Positions 41,228 to 51,294 of a stretch of DNA of 64,000 nt are shown piece after piece. The translations under genes were made by a program, and so were the position numbers. How positions within the stretch are numbered: position 1 is the first letter of the stretch; each line of letters opens with the position of its first letter. The notes under the pieces are model-generated. The model had not been told where the DNA came from. It searched no databases and was given only the letters and a program-made list of their open reading frames with translations. Source of the stretch: a bacterium (GTDB lineage: Bacteria > Bacteroidota > Bacteroidia > Flavobacteriales > Schleiferiaceae); the NCBI GenBank assembly GCA_016125155.1, contig WGMI01000019.1, positions 1 through 64,000 on the forward strand, read 5' to 3'.

Positions 41228-44110
41228 ATGAAGCTCACCCCATTCAGTAAAAACCCACTGATCAGCGCATTCATCGCATTGTTCAGCCTTGCACTTCCGC
41301 TTGCCGCCCAGACCGTGGTCAGCACCATACCGACCTTTATCGACCCCCAAGACAGCCTCACCATCGTGGTCGACCTCAAAGAAATGGACACCACCCCCGT
41401 CCATGTTCAAAACCTCTTGGCCGATGCGCAAGCGGGTCTTGATCTGTACATCTGGACCTGGAACCCCCGCGAGCACATTGCCGGACATCCGTACGTCAAC
41501 GGAACCGGAGCACAGCCCTGGAAAAATTCGAACAACGCCTTGAAAATGACCAGTTTAGGTAATTTGGTCTATTCCTACACTTTTACGCCCACCTTGCTCA
41601 GTTGGTATGCCACAGATACCGCCACGGCCTACGACAACGGTCTGTCGTTTTTGGTCAAACCCAAAGACGGAGGCGGCTACGGTGCACCCGACCGCAAATC
41701 AGACGACCTGCACCTACCCATCCCGCGTCCTGGTCTTACGGCCGAGATCATCAGCCACAACTACAATTTCAGCTTTGCCCTGCCCTCCGACCTCTTCAAC
41801 CTGGTCGGCGCCACTACGATCAACGCCGATCTCACGCTCAGCCTGAACGGACAGATCCTGCTGAGCCTCAACGACACCAACCAGCTCTCCTATGCCCTGA
41901 CCGGGCTCGATACCGGGCTCAACGAAATCATTTTCAGCGCCACCCTCGGCAACCAAACCGATGCCGATACCATTTACTATTTGGTTCGGGGCGCCACCCC
42001 GGTTGCCTTTGCCCCGTCAGGAGCCCAGGAAGGCATCACGTACACCGCCAACAACAAAGTCTCTTTGCAGTTGCGGGCGCCCTTTAAGCAATTCGTCTAT
42101 GTCGTGGGCGATTTCAACAACTGGACCCCCCATCCCGACTACGAGATGAACAAGACCCCGAACGGTCCCTTTTTCTGGATTGAACTCGACAATCTTGCAC
42201 CCGGACAGAAATACCGCTTTCAATACCACATCGACCCTGAGGGCATGCGCGTGGCCGACCCTTATTCAACCTTGGTTTTGGACGAGTGGAACGACCCATG
42301 GATCGATGCCGCCACCTATCCGGGGCTGATGCCCTATCCCAGCGGCAAAACCACCCATCCGGTCGGTGTATTGGAGCCCGGCAAGACCCCTTATGCTTGG
42401 GACAACACTTTTACCTACACCCGACCCGATCGCAACGACTTGATTGTCTACGAACTGCACATTCGCGATTTCGACGCCCGCCATACTTATCAATCGGTCA
42501 TCGACCGGCTCGACTACCTCGAAAAACTCGGCATCAACGCCCTTCAACTGATGCCCGTCATGGAGTTTGAAGGCAACGACAGCTGGGGCTACAACCCGAT
42601 GTTTATGTTCGCCTCCGACAAATACTACGGAACCGAGGAAAAACTCAAAGAACTCGTCGAAGAATGCCACCGCCGGGGAATGGCCGTTATTCTGGACATT
42701 GTGCTCAACCACCAATTTGGCCAAAGCCCGATGGTGCGCATGTATTTCGATCCTTCGGCCGGTCAATATGGTCAACCCACCGCCCAGAATCCGTGGTTTA
42801 ACGAAATCCCCAAGCACGACTTTAACGTGGGCTACGACATGAATCATCAGAGCCCTGCCACCCAATATTTCAGCAAAAAAGTCATGGATTACTGGCTGGA
42901 TGAATTCAAGATCGACGGCTTCCGCTTCGACCTGAGCAAAGGATTTACCCAGAACAACACCCTCGGCAACGTCGGTGCCTGGGGGCAATACGACGCCAGC
43001 CGCGTGGCCTTGTGGCAGGACTACGGCAACCATGTTTGGCAAAACCACCCTGGTACCTTTATGATCCTCGAGCACTTTGCCGACAATTCGGAGGAGCAGG
43101 CCTTGTCGCAAATGGGCTTTATGATATGGGGGAACATCAACCACCAAAGCGCCGAAGCTTCCATGGGCTACACCAGCGATTTGAGCTGGGCCTACGGTCC
43201 CAACCGGGGGTGGGGCGAACCCCATTTGATCAGCTATATGGAGAGCCACGACGAGGAGCGCGTGATGTATAAAAACCTTCAGTTCGGGCGGGTGCAAGGC
43301 AGCTACAACATCAAAAGCCTTCCGACCGCCCTCGACCGGGCTGCCTTGACGGCCGCGGTGTTTCAGTCCATTCCCGGTCCTAAAATGATCTGGCAGTTTG
43401 GGGAATTGGGCTACGACGTATCCATCGACGATCCGTGCCGGGTGTGTGTAAAGCCCATCCGATGGGAATACCTCAACGATCCGGACCGCCGCGATTTGTA
43501 TGCCGTCTTTCAGGCCGTGCACTGGCTCAAGCGAAACCATCCGAACGTGATGCGCAAAGCCCCCAGCTTTATGGGTTTGAACGGCTACACCAAATACATC
43601 AAGCTCGAGGACAACGGTGACCACGTATTGGTCTACGGGAATTTTGACGCCGTGTCCGCCAATGTCCAGCCCTTTTTCCCGACCACGGGCTGGTGGTACG
43701 ATTTGCTCAGCGGCGACAGTCTGCTGGTCAACGATCCCAACGTCACTTTGACCTATGCTCCCGGCGAATACCATATTTATTCAAACCGCCGCTGGTATGT
43801 GGCCGCCGATGTACCCCTGAGCACGAACGAGCCCGTTGCCAACCATGGTTCCGGGGTCAAAGCCTATCCGAATCCTTTTGGAACGGCTCTTTGGATCGAA
43901 TACCCGTCCACAGCCAACGCCCTTCCCGTATCGCTTGAGTTGCTCGATGCCTATGGACGCCGGATTGGGTTGTACGAAGGTCCTTTTGCCGAGGGCCGAA
44001 TCGAGATTCCGACGGCAGACTTGGCGGCCGGCCTGTACGTGTACCGACTGAGTCAGGGGGCATCCCTGCTGGGTACGGGCAAACTGCTCAAATCAGGGCA
44101 AAAAAACTGA
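41228..44110 (+). CDS. secreted GH13 alpha-amylase-family enzyme with T9SS sorting domain
   Basis: A 960-residue glycoside hydrolase acting on alpha-glucans. After the signal peptide (ISAFIALFSLALPLAAQ) comes an N-terminal domain (about 20-155) also present in the protein at 49149-50018. A CBM48-like domain follows (FVYVVGDFNNWTPHPDYEM), then the GH13 barrel with catalytic Asp568 (GFRFDLSKGF), Glu615 (MILEHF) and Asp675 (ESHDEERV), and a C-terminal T9SS type A sorting domain (VKAYPNPFGTALWIEYPS). All three catalytic residues are present. ATG 41228 gives a proper signal; an upstream GTG adds eight residues. It should act outside the cell, feeding the SusCD pair downstream. Confidence 0.95.
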   Translation: MKLTPFSKNPLISAFIALFSLALPLAAQTVVSTIPTFIDPQDSLTIVVDLKEMDTTPVHVQNLLADAQAGLDLYIWTWNPREHIAGHPYVNGTGAQPWKNSNNALKMTSLGNLVYSYTFTPTLLSWYATDTATAYDNGLSFLVKPKDGGGYGAPDRKSDDLHLPIPRPGLTAEIISHNYNFSFALPSDLFNLVGATTINADLTLSLNGQILLSLNDTNQLSYALTGLDTGLNEIIFSATLGNQTDADTIYYLVRGATPVAFAPSGAQEGITYTANNKVSLQLRAPFKQFVYVVGDFNNWTPHPDYEMNKTPNGPFFWIELDNLAPGQKYRFQYHIDPEGMRVADPYSTLVLDEWNDPWIDAATYPGLMPYPSGKTTHPVGVLEPGKTPYAWDNTFTYTRPDRNDLIVYELHIRDFDARHTYQSVIDRLDYLEKLGINALQLMPVMEFEGNDSWGYNPMFMFASDKYYGTEEKLKELVEECHRRGMAVILDIVLNHQFGQSPMVRMYFDPSAGQYGQPTAQNPWFNEIPKHDFNVGYDMNHQSPATQYFSKKVMDYWLDEFKIDGFRFDLSKGFTQNNTLGNVGAWGQYDASRVALWQDYGNHVWQNHPGTFMILEHFADNSEEQALSQMGFMIWGNINHQSAEASMGYTSDLSWAYGPNRGWGEPHLISYMESHDEERVMYKNLQFGRVQGSYNIKSLPTALDRAALTAAVFQSIPGPKMIWQFGELGYDVSIDDPCRVCVKPIRWEYLNDPDRRDLYAVFQAVHWLKRNHPNVMRKAPSFMGLNGYTKYIKLEDNGDHVLVYGNFDAVSANVQPFFPTTGWWYDLLSGDSLLVNDPNVTLTYAPGEYHIYSNRRWYVAADVPLSTNEPVANHGSGVKAYPNPFGTALWIEYPSTANALPVSLELLDAYGRRIGLYEGPFAEGRIEIPTADLAAGLYVYRLSQGASLLGTGKLLKSGQKN

Positions 44111-44142
44111 TTTGTGTCATAACAACACTTTAAGGACTCTTT

Positions 44143-44150
44143 TACATTTG
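44143..44150 (+). promoter_or_regulatory. -7 box of the susCD operon
   Basis: TACATTTG is an exact TAnnTTTG match located 23 nt before the susC start codon. No clear TTG is present at the usual distance. It suggests that susCD can be transcribed separately from the amylase gene. Confidence 0.5.
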
Positions 44151-44173
44151 CTTAACAACCTGAACGCGCGCGC

Positions 44174-47100
44174 ATGATGAATCGCTATTCTGGCGGCATA
44201 CCCAGCCTTTGGAAGGCATGGGGTCTCGCAGCAACAATGGGCATCGCCTACACGGCTTCAGCCCAGGTAATCAAAGGAAAGGTGCTGGACGAAACCAATT
44301 TGGGATTGCCTGGGGCCTCTGTGGTGGTCGCCGCTCAAGGCACCGGGGGCACCACGGACAACGGCGGGAACTTCGCGGTTACCGTGCGCCCCGCCGACAA
44401 TTTGGTCGTTGAGATTCGGTATTTGGGGTATACGACCCAAAAGCGCACCGTGAGTGTGGCCAAAGGACAAACCGTCGATTTGGGCACCATCAAGCTCGCG
44501 CCCGAACAAAACAATTTGGACGAGGTGGTGGTCGTGGGCTATGGGGTTCAACGCCGACGAGAGGTTACCGGTTCGATTGTAAAGCTCGACGCCAAAAAGC
44601 TCGACGATATGCCGACGCCTTCGTTTGAAAGCGCCATTCAAGGCAAGGCAGCGGGGGTTCAGGTCATCACTGGTTCCGGTGTAGCCGGTTCAGGCTCCTT
44701 GATCCGCGTGCGCGGGGTGGCTTCGGTATCGTCCGGCGGCGATCCTCTGTACGTCGTCGATGGTATTCCGATTACGCAGGATTATTTTATTACGGGGAAC
44801 GGAGGGGCGTTTAACAACAACCCCTTGGCCTCGCTCAATCCGAACGACATCGAAAACATCGAAATTCTCAAGGACGCCGCCTCCACCTCTATTTATGGAT
44901 CACGGGGGGCCAATGGGGTGATTTTGATTACGACCAAGCGCGGAAAGGGCGACAAACTCACGTGGAACTTCAGCACGCGGCTGGGCACAGCAGATCCCAC
45001 GAGACGACCCGAAATGCTCAACAGCTCCGAGTGGCTACAGCTCTACAAGGAAGCTTGGACCAACGACGGAAAGGTGGGCGTACCCGAACTTCCCGCCAAC
45101 CTGACGTGGGAGGAGGCCCAAGCTACCAATACGGACTGGGTCGACCAGACCATTACCACTGGCTTTAAGCAGCGCTACGATTTGAGCGTTCAGAAAGCCA
45201 CAAAAAAGTACAACGTGTACGGAGGGGTCAGTTACGACCTCAACGACAGCTATTTGCGCGGAAACAGCTACGAGCGCCTGTCGGGTCGCGTCAACGGAGA
45301 CTACAAATTCAGCGACAAACTCTCGTTGGGACTGGGAACTTCTTTGGCCCGTGGCCGGAACAACCGGGTCGACAATGCGTGGTCGGGCGGCTTGGGGGCC
45401 GCAATGAGCACGGCCTTGCCCATCTATCCCATCTACAACCCCGACGGCACATTTTGGCTCGATGCCGGGGCCAACAACAACCCCGTGGCCGTGCGCGAAC
45501 TCAAAACCTGGAGGGTGCAGGAATTGCGCTCCATTTCCAATGCGAGCCTAACATACAACCCAAACAAACTGCTCACGCTCAAAGCCTCGGGTGCTTACGA
45601 CTATATGAACTTGGTAGAGGATGTCTTTGAACCGGGTTCGTTTTCAAACCAAGCGACTTCGGGCACGGCCACCCGCACCCCTCGCCATGTGCGCAACTGG
45701 AATGCGAACGCTACAGCGGCCTACCTCCACCGCCTCGACTCTTCCAATGTATTTACGTATTTGGTCGGAACCGAACTACAATCGTACTACCGCTTCCGCG
45801 AAGCATTCAGCACCGGCAACGGAACCACGAGCAACAGCATTCAAGACGCGACGGGAACCTTCTATCAAGACGATGCCGTGCGCAACGACAACCCCTTCGA
45901 TACCATTATCCCCGAAGAGCGCTACACGTTTGCGTCCTGGTTTGGACGGGTCAACTACGCCTACCAAGACAAGTACCTGGCCCAATTGGTGTTGCGCGCC
46001 GATGGCTCGTCCAAATTCGGTCCGAATAAGCGCATTGGATTTTTCCCGTCTCTGTCGGCGGGCTGGATTATGAGCGAAGAAGATTTTTTGCGCCCGGTCC
46101 AATGGCTGAATTACTTGAAGCTCAAAGCCAGCATCGGGTATACGGGCAACGCCGCTTTTCCGGGAGATCAGTGGAGGGGCACCTGGGGCCGCGGAACGGT
46201 CGGATACAATGGAGCGCCTATTCTCTACCCGATCAACTACGAAAATCCGAACCTGCAATGGGAAAACAGCCGGGTCATCGACTTCGGGGTGGAATTCGGC
46301 ATGTTCCGTGATCGGGTTACGGGCGAAATCGCCTACTACGATCGCTTCAGCGATCAGATCCTGCTCTCGATCAGCGTACCCCGTTCCACGGGTTTCTCGA
46401 ACTACTGGGACAACGTTGCCGAAATCGTCAACCGCGGTTTCGAATTCAGCATCAAGACCCGCAACCTGGTCGGAGACTTGGGCTGGACCACCGAATTCAA
46501 CATTGCGAGCAACTACAACGAATTGTTGAGCATCGGGGGCTACAGCGCCGATGCTGTGGGCGGAGGCACGAACGACACCCGCGTGGTGGTCGGCGAACCT
46601 GTGGGCACCAACTATCTGGTGCGGTTTAGCCATGTCGATCCCGAAAATGGCCGCCCGGTATATCTCGATCTCAACGGCAATCCAACCTACGAATGGACCC
46701 CGGACAACCGCGTTCCCGTAGGCGATGTCCTCCCCGATGCCGTAGGCGGAATCAACAACACCTTTACCTACGGGGGCTTCGACTTTAGCTTCCTCTTTGC
46801 CTTTGTGATTGGAGGCGATATCTACGACAGCTCGAGCAAGCGCCAACTCGGTGTCATGAGCCTGGGCGACGGTCTGTGGAACAGCACCCCCCACATCTAC
46901 GACCGCTGGCAGCAACCGGGCGACCAATCCAAGTACCCCAAGCTCACCACCCTGAACTCGGAATTGGGCTCGACCACGCCTTGGATCAACACCAATTTGT
47001 GGTTGCACGACGGCAGCTATCTCCGACTCCGCAATGTTCAACTCGGATACAACTTGCCGACCGAAACGGTCAACCGTTGGAAACTGGACCGCATGCGCGT

Positions 47101-47269
47101 GTATGTGGTGGCGACCAACCTGCTCACTTTCACCAAGTTTCCCGGTCTTGACCCCGAAATTGCCCGGGACTTCGAAAATGCCACGGACCGCAACATGAGT
47201 CCCAACATTACCTATCTGACCGCCCCCCAAGAGCGGACCTTCAGCCTCGGAATCGACATCAGCTTCTAA
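44174..47269 (+). CDS. SusC/RagA-family TonB-linked outer-membrane transporter
   Basis: A 1031-residue TonB-dependent receptor importing oligosaccharides across the outer membrane. After the signal peptide it has a carboxypeptidase-regulatory-like domain (about 33-115, KGKVLDETNLGLPGASVVVA), a TonB-box-like NLDEVVVVGYG near 117-127, the plug (IRVRGVASVSSGGDPLYVVDGIP and ENIEILKDAASTSIYGSRGA), and a 22-strand barrel ending FSLGIDISF. It sits between an amylase and SusD, so maltodextrins are the likely substrate. Complete and of standard length. Confidence 0.96.
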   Translation: MMNRYSGGIPSLWKAWGLAATMGIAYTASAQVIKGKVLDETNLGLPGASVVVAAQGTGGTTDNGGNFAVTVRPADNLVVEIRYLGYTTQKRTVSVAKGQTVDLGTIKLAPEQNNLDEVVVVGYGVQRRREVTGSIVKLDAKKLDDMPTPSFESAIQGKAAGVQVITGSGVAGSGSLIRVRGVASVSSGGDPLYVVDGIPITQDYFITGNGGAFNNNPLASLNPNDIENIEILKDAASTSIYGSRGANGVILITTKRGKGDKLTWNFSTRLGTADPTRRPEMLNSSEWLQLYKEAWTNDGKVGVPELPANLTWEEAQATNTDWVDQTITTGFKQRYDLSVQKATKKYNVYGGVSYDLNDSYLRGNSYERLSGRVNGDYKFSDKLSLGLGTSLARGRNNRVDNAWSGGLGAAMSTALPIYPIYNPDGTFWLDAGANNNPVAVRELKTWRVQELRSISNASLTYNPNKLLTLKASGAYDYMNLVEDVFEPGSFSNQATSGTATRTPRHVRNWNANATAAYLHRLDSSNVFTYLVGTELQSYYRFREAFSTGNGTTSNSIQDATGTFYQDDAVRNDNPFDTIIPEERYTFASWFGRVNYAYQDKYLAQLVLRADGSSKFGPNKRIGFFPSLSAGWIMSEEDFLRPVQWLNYLKLKASIGYTGNAAFPGDQWRGTWGRGTVGYNGAPILYPINYENPNLQWENSRVIDFGVEFGMFRDRVTGEIAYYDRFSDQILLSISVPRSTGFSNYWDNVAEIVNRGFEFSIKTRNLVGDLGWTTEFNIASNYNELLSIGGYSADAVGGGTNDTRVVVGEPVGTNYLVRFSHVDPENGRPVYLDLNGNPTYEWTPDNRVPVGDVLPDAVGGINNTFTYGGFDFSFLFAFVIGGDIYDSSSKRQLGVMSLGDGLWNSTPHIYDRWQQPGDQSKYPKLTTLNSELGSTTPWINTNLWLHDGSYLRLRNVQLGYNLPTETVNRWKLDRMRVYVVATNLLTFTKFPGLDPEIARDFENATDRNMSPNITYLTAPQERTFSLGIDISF

Positions 47270-47281
47270 TTTGCCCGCATA

Positions 47282-48655
47282 ATGAAATCACTTCGCTTTC
47301 CCTTTGTTGTTTTCGCGGGTCTCGCTTTGTCTTCCTGCGAAAATTTTCTCGACGTCCCCCCTCAGGGCGTATTGCTTGAGCAAGATGCGCTTCAAACTCC
47401 GGAAGATCATGAAGAACTGCTCAACAGTTGCTACGACGTAGCGGCAAATACGTACAACGGCCGGTTGCAAAACCTGTTTGAACTGTTGAGCGACAACCTG
47501 GCGGCCCCGAACAACAATTCGGACTACAACGAGGTCTACAACCGCAATATGCTGTTTTTCAACAGCACGATTGGCGGCACCTACGGAGAGCCCTACATCA
47601 TCATCTATCGCTCCAACACGCTCATCGAGCGCATTTCGGGCTCGGGGCTCACGCCCGAACGCCAAACGAGCATGTCTGGCGAAGCACATTTTTTGCGCGG
47701 TATGGCGCATTTTGAATTGGTGCGCGGCTGGGCGCAGCCCTTTGGATTTACCTCGGACAACAGCCACGCCGGAATTCAAATCAAAACCACCTCAGAACCT
47801 GTACTCGGTGGACGCAACAGCGTGGCCGAAGTGTACAACCAAGTCCTCGCCGATTTGCTCCGCGCAGAGAGCGAACTGCCCGACAACAACGGGGTGTACG
47901 CCACCAAATCAGCGGCTCAGGCGCTGTTGGCCAAGGTGTATTTCCAGATGAACGACTACGCCAAAGCCGCGGAGTACGTGGACAAAGTGATTGCGACGGG
48001 TTTGTATGCGCTTGAAGATTCGACCGATCGCTTCTTGCAGAATGTGGTGAGCTCTGAAGCCATTTTCAGCACCATATCCCGGTTCGAAGACCAGCGCAGT
48101 GGAACCTTGGGCGGCAACTACCGCTCCGATTTGTCCAATGCCAACCCTACCCTCAGGGCTTCTCTGGACTTCTACAACACCTACGGGCTCGATACAACCG
48201 ATCTGCGCAGCCGTTGGCTCGAGCTTCGCAATGCCGGTCAGCCGAACCAATATGTCGCGGTGACCAAGTTCAACAAAGACTACTTCAACATTCCCGTACT
48301 CCACCTTACTGACATCAAACTAATTCGGGCCGAGTCGCTCGGACGGCTCAACCAGAATTTGGCAACCGCCATTCAGGACATCAACGACATCCGCGAGCGG
48401 GCCTATGGGAACAACAGCCGAAACCTGAACGGCGGGGTGGGTGCTGCCACTGTGGTCGAAGCAGCGCGCTACGAACGCCGCATCGAAATGTTGGGCGAGG
48501 GCGACCGGGTGCAAGACCTCAAGCGCCTCGGTGCCTTGGGCGAAATCACCGAAATTCGCAATGCACCGTGGAATTGCCCGGGCATGGTGCTTCAGTTTCC
48601 AATTGTGGAACAGACCGACTTGTTCGAGCTGAACGAAACCGGCGGATGCAACTAA
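47282..48655 (+). CDS. RagB/SusD-family nutrient-binding outer-membrane lipoprotein
   Basis: A 457-residue lipoprotein that caps the SusC channel and binds incoming glycan. The lipobox is LALSSC (Cys19), followed by the family opening ENFLDVPPQGVLLE. TPR-like helices give SGEAHFLRGMAHFELVRGWAQPF and SAAQALLAKVYFQMNDYAKA; the C-terminal part has DIKLIRAESLGRLN and ARYERRIEMLGEGDRVQDLKR. Only 12 nt separate it from susC, typical of a tightly coupled pair. Confidence 0.95.
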   Translation: MKSLRFPFVVFAGLALSSCENFLDVPPQGVLLEQDALQTPEDHEELLNSCYDVAANTYNGRLQNLFELLSDNLAAPNNNSDYNEVYNRNMLFFNSTIGGTYGEPYIIIYRSNTLIERISGSGLTPERQTSMSGEAHFLRGMAHFELVRGWAQPFGFTSDNSHAGIQIKTTSEPVLGGRNSVAEVYNQVLADLLRAESELPDNNGVYATKSAAQALLAKVYFQMNDYAKAAEYVDKVIATGLYALEDSTDRFLQNVVSSEAIFSTISRFEDQRSGTLGGNYRSDLSNANPTLRASLDFYNTYGLDTTDLRSRWLELRNAGQPNQYVAVTKFNKDYFNIPVLHLTDIKLIRAESLGRLNQNLATAIQDINDIRERAYGNNSRNLNGGVGAATVVEAARYERRIEMLGEGDRVQDLKRLGALGEITEIRNAPWNCPGMVLQFPIVEQTDLFELNETGGCN

Positions 48656-48681
48656 TGGATTTTTCACAGACTTTCAACCGA

Positions 48682-49152
48682 ATGAAACACACCGCAGCGA
48701 CCCTCGGGTCACTACTCCTTTTGGCGGCCTGCCAACCCGATCCCTTTAAAGAAATCGGCCCCGATTATTCGCTGGTCGAAGGCATCACCGGAACCTGGAT
48801 GCTCTCTGGAATGGACCTGACCGACGAAACCCAGCCCGTACCCGAGACCCAAGACGTGGGCAATCCCTTTCTAAGCGACCCCATGACCGTTCAATTCGAC
48901 TACAACGCCGGAACCTATCAGGTCACCGATCCCGGTTACGGAAGCGACTGGATCGGGAACGTGGGCAGTTTTGCCTTCAACAACGCCGAGTTTCCATCGG
49001 CCATGAGTCTGTATCCCACCGGAGGCGATACCATTCTGGTGGAGTTGACCCAAATGGTGCGCTCCATCGATGTCGAGATGGGCTTCAAGCTCCGCTCCGA
49101 TTTGTGCGGAGATGCCAACCTGACCTACACCTACAGCTTTAGCCGTCAATGA
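48682..49152 (+). CDS. small lipoprotein of the SusCD locus
   Basis: A 156-residue lipoprotein (lipobox LLAAC, Cys17; starts MKHTAATLGS) with a lipocalin-like strand pattern (ITGTWMLSGMDLTDE, MTVQFDYNAGTYQVTDPGYG). The GTW...L opening recalls DUF5004/lipocalin-like domains of PUL lipoproteins, but I cannot assign it firmly. It occupies the SusE position and overlaps the next gene by 4 nt. ATG 48655 would lengthen it by nine residues without improving the signal. It is probably an accessory binding protein on the cell surface. Confidence 0.75.
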   Translation: MKHTAATLGSLLLLAACQPDPFKEIGPDYSLVEGITGTWMLSGMDLTDETQPVPETQDVGNPFLSDPMTVQFDYNAGTYQVTDPGYGSDWIGNVGSFAFNNAEFPSAMSLYPTGGDTILVELTQMVRSIDVEMGFKLRSDLCGDANLTYTYSFSRQ

Positions 49153-50018
49153 AAACACTCCGACACTCCGCGCTTGTCTCACTGTGTGCTTTAGGCTCGT
49201 TCGCACTCCGGGCTCAGGTAACCGCCATTCCCGAAAAAATCGATCCCAACGACAGTTTGGTCATCGAAGTCGACTTGAATGCCCTGGATCAGAGTCAGGA
49301 ATACGTTCAGAATTTGACAGCCGACGCCGATGCAGGCTTGGACATCTACATCTGGACCTGGAGACCCAAAGAGCATCCCGCAGGGCATCCGTTCGAGAAC
49401 GGCCAAGGCACCACCCCTTGGAAAAACTCGAACGAGTTGCTCAAAATGACCAAAATAGCGGAACGAAAGTATCGCTATACGTTTAAACCCACCTTGATTG
49501 CGTGGTACGAAACCGATGCGGCCACGGCCTATGCCAACGATTTGTTCTTCTTGGTGAAGCCCAAAGACGGAGGGGGTTACGGATCCCCCGACCGCAAATC
49601 GGACGACCTCAGCGTGCCCATCGATCCTCCCGCTACCGACCGACTGCCCGCTTGGAAATTCCCGGCACTGCCCCAACAAAATGACGCCATTGTGGTGACC
49701 TACGAAAACTTCCGGGAAGATTCGGTCTATATGCAAAACCTCGCCCCAGACGACTGCTATCTCTATGTAGAATGCACCGATACCGCCGGAGTGGTGCACC
49801 GACCGAGTGCGTACCTGCAAGTGGGCAACAACCCCGATTTGCAAATGGACTACATCGGAGGAGGTGTTTTTCAGAAAATGTTCTTCCTTGAGGAAATTTT
49901 TAACTTTTCGACCCCAGTTTCGATTAAAAGTTATAAATTCATTGTCAGGAGAAAGGACTTTGCCTTTGGCGAGGAACGCGTTCCCTACGATATAGCCGGA
50001 GAGGTCGGTTGCCCCTAA
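49149..50018 (+). CDS. exported accessory protein sharing the amylase N-terminal domain
   Basis: A 289-residue exported protein (signal MKTLRHSALVSLCALGSFA) whose residues about 22-155 closely parallel the N-terminal domain of the GH13 enzyme at 41228: both contain YIWTW, GHP, PWKNSN and FLVKPKDGGGYG followed by PDRKSDD. The C-terminal half (about 165-289) is distinct, with a strand-rich NLAPDDCYLYVECTDTAGVV segment. No catalytic motif or sorting domain is seen. It occupies a SusF-like place at the end of the operon, so glucan binding is a reasonable inference. A terminator follows 61 nt later. Confidence 0.78.
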   Translation: MKTLRHSALVSLCALGSFALRAQVTAIPEKIDPNDSLVIEVDLNALDQSQEYVQNLTADADAGLDIYIWTWRPKEHPAGHPFENGQGTTPWKNSNELLKMTKIAERKYRYTFKPTLIAWYETDAATAYANDLFFLVKPKDGGGYGSPDRKSDDLSVPIDPPATDRLPAWKFPALPQQNDAIVVTYENFREDSVYMQNLAPDDCYLYVECTDTAGVVHRPSAYLQVGNNPDLQMDYIGGGVFQKMFFLEEIFNFSTPVSIKSYKFIVRRKDFAFGEERVPYDIAGEVGCP

Positions 50019-50079
50019 CCACCGCTCCCAGGTTGAAAAAAGGGGGTAAATAGTCGGTCTCTTCACAGAGTCGGCTATC

Positions 50080-50112
50080 AGGGCTGCACTAAGGTGCGGC
50101 CCTGTCTTTTTT
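50080..50112 (+). terminator. terminator of the susCD operon
   Basis: AGGGCTGCAC (50080-50089) pairs with GTGCGGCCCT (50094-50103), a 10-bp stem with one T-G pair and loop TAAG, followed by GTC and six T. Confidence 0.85.
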
Positions 50113-50133
50113 CCGGCAGCGACAACGCCCCCC

Positions 50134-50165
50134 TTGACACCCCCCCTGTCAAAACCCTACTTTTG
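50134..50165 (+). promoter_or_regulatory. queA promoter
   Basis: TTG at 50134-50136 and TACTTTTG at 50158-50165 (exact TAnnTTTG) are 21 nt apart, matching the Bacteroidota -33/-7 arrangement. The queA ATG lies 30 nt further on. This is the clearest promoter in the window. Confidence 0.75.
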
Positions 50166-50194
50166 CACCCCCTTCACCCCAAGCCCGCATCGAT

Positions 50195-51250
50195 ATGAAA
50201 ATGAAGCTGTCTCATTTCAGCTACGAGTTGCCAACCGAACTCATCGCCCAGCATCCCACCATCAACCGCGATGACAGCAGGCTGCTCGTTTTGCACCGTG
50301 ACAGCGGCAAAATCGAACACCGGATGTTTCACGAAGTCCTCGACTATTTCAACGAGGGCGATGTGATGATTCTCAACGACTCCCTCGTTTTTCCCGCCCG
50401 TATGTACGGGAACAAGGAAAAAACGGGAGCCGTCATCGAGGTGTTTTTGCTCCGAGAGCTCAATATGGAAAGCCGTTTGTGGGATGTGCTGGTCGATCCG
50501 GCGCGCAAAATCCGCATTGGTAACAAGTTGTATTTTGGCGAAGACGACGAACTGGTGGCCGAAGTCATCGACAACACCACTTCGCGCGGACGCACCCTGA
50601 GGTTCTTGTTCGACGGCAGCTACGAGGCCTTCCGCCAAAAGCTCAAAGACCTGGGGGAAACCCCGATTCCGAAGTACATCACCCGTCCCGTCGAGCCCGA
50701 AGACGCCGTGCGCTATCAGAGCATTTTCGCCAAACACGAAGGAGCGGTAGCGGCCCCTGTGGCCAGTTTGCACTTCAGCAAACAGTTGGTCAAGCGCATG
50801 GAAATCAAGGGCATCAACTTTGCGATGATCACCATGCACGTCGGGCTGGGCACCTTCAAACAGGTGGAAGTGGAAGACCTGAGCAAACACAAAATGGATT
50901 CGGAACAATTCTGGATCACCCGGGCCAACGCCGACATCATCAACAAGAGCATCACGGGGAAAAAACAGGTCTGTGCCGTAGGGACGACGGTGGTCCGCGC
51001 CCTCGAGAGCAGTGTTTCGACCACCAAAACCGTCAATCCGTACGACGGTTGGACCAGCCGATTTATATTCCCCCCCTACGAGTTCCAAATTCCGACCTCG
51101 ATCATTACCAACTTCCAAGAGCCCCAATCGACCTTGTTGATGCTTAAAGCAGCTTTTTGCGGGCACGAACTCATTATGCATGCCTATCATGAAGCCATCA
51201 AGGAGAAGTACCGCTTTTTGGCCTACGGAGACGCCATGTTGATTCTGTAA
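50195..51250 (+). CDS. queA: tRNA preQ1(34) S-adenosylmethionine ribosyltransferase-isomerase QueA
   Basis: A 351-residue enzyme that transfers and isomerises the ribose of S-adenosylmethionine onto preQ1 in tRNA, making epoxyqueuosine. Family motifs include [17 protein letters not shown] at the start, [34 protein letters not shown] and [20 protein letters not shown]. Length and sequence are typical of the Bacteroidota form. It is monocistronic, with its own promoter and an upstream terminator isolating it from the sus locus. Confidence 0.96.
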   Translation: MKMKLSHFSYELPTELIAQHPTINRDDSRLLVLHRDSGKIEHRMFHEVLDYFNEGDVMILNDSLVFPARMYGNKEKTGAVIEVFLLRELNMESRLWDVLVDPARKIRIGNKLYFGEDDELVAEVIDNTTSRGRTLRFLFDGSYEAFRQKLKDLGETPIPKYITRPVEPEDAVRYQSIFAKHEGAVAAPVASLHFSKQLVKRMEIKGINFAMITMHVGLGTFKQVEVEDLSKHKMDSEQFWITRANADIINKSITGKKQVCAVGTTVVRALESSVSTTKTVNPYDGWTSRFIFPPYEFQIPTSIITNFQEPQSTLLMLKAAFCGHELIMHAYHEAIKEKYRFLAYGDAMLIL

Positions 51251-51294
51251 GACCCATAATCCGTATTTTTCCGCATCGACTCATTCTGCGGACG

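Noticed and set aside
42266-43774. A 502-codon frame antisense to the GH13 catalytic domain
   Set aside because: The sense strand carries all three catalytic residues; the antisense frame shows only shadow composition.
45776-47230. A 484-codon frame antisense to susC
   Set aside because: It is a shadow of the SusC barrel coding sequence with no motif.
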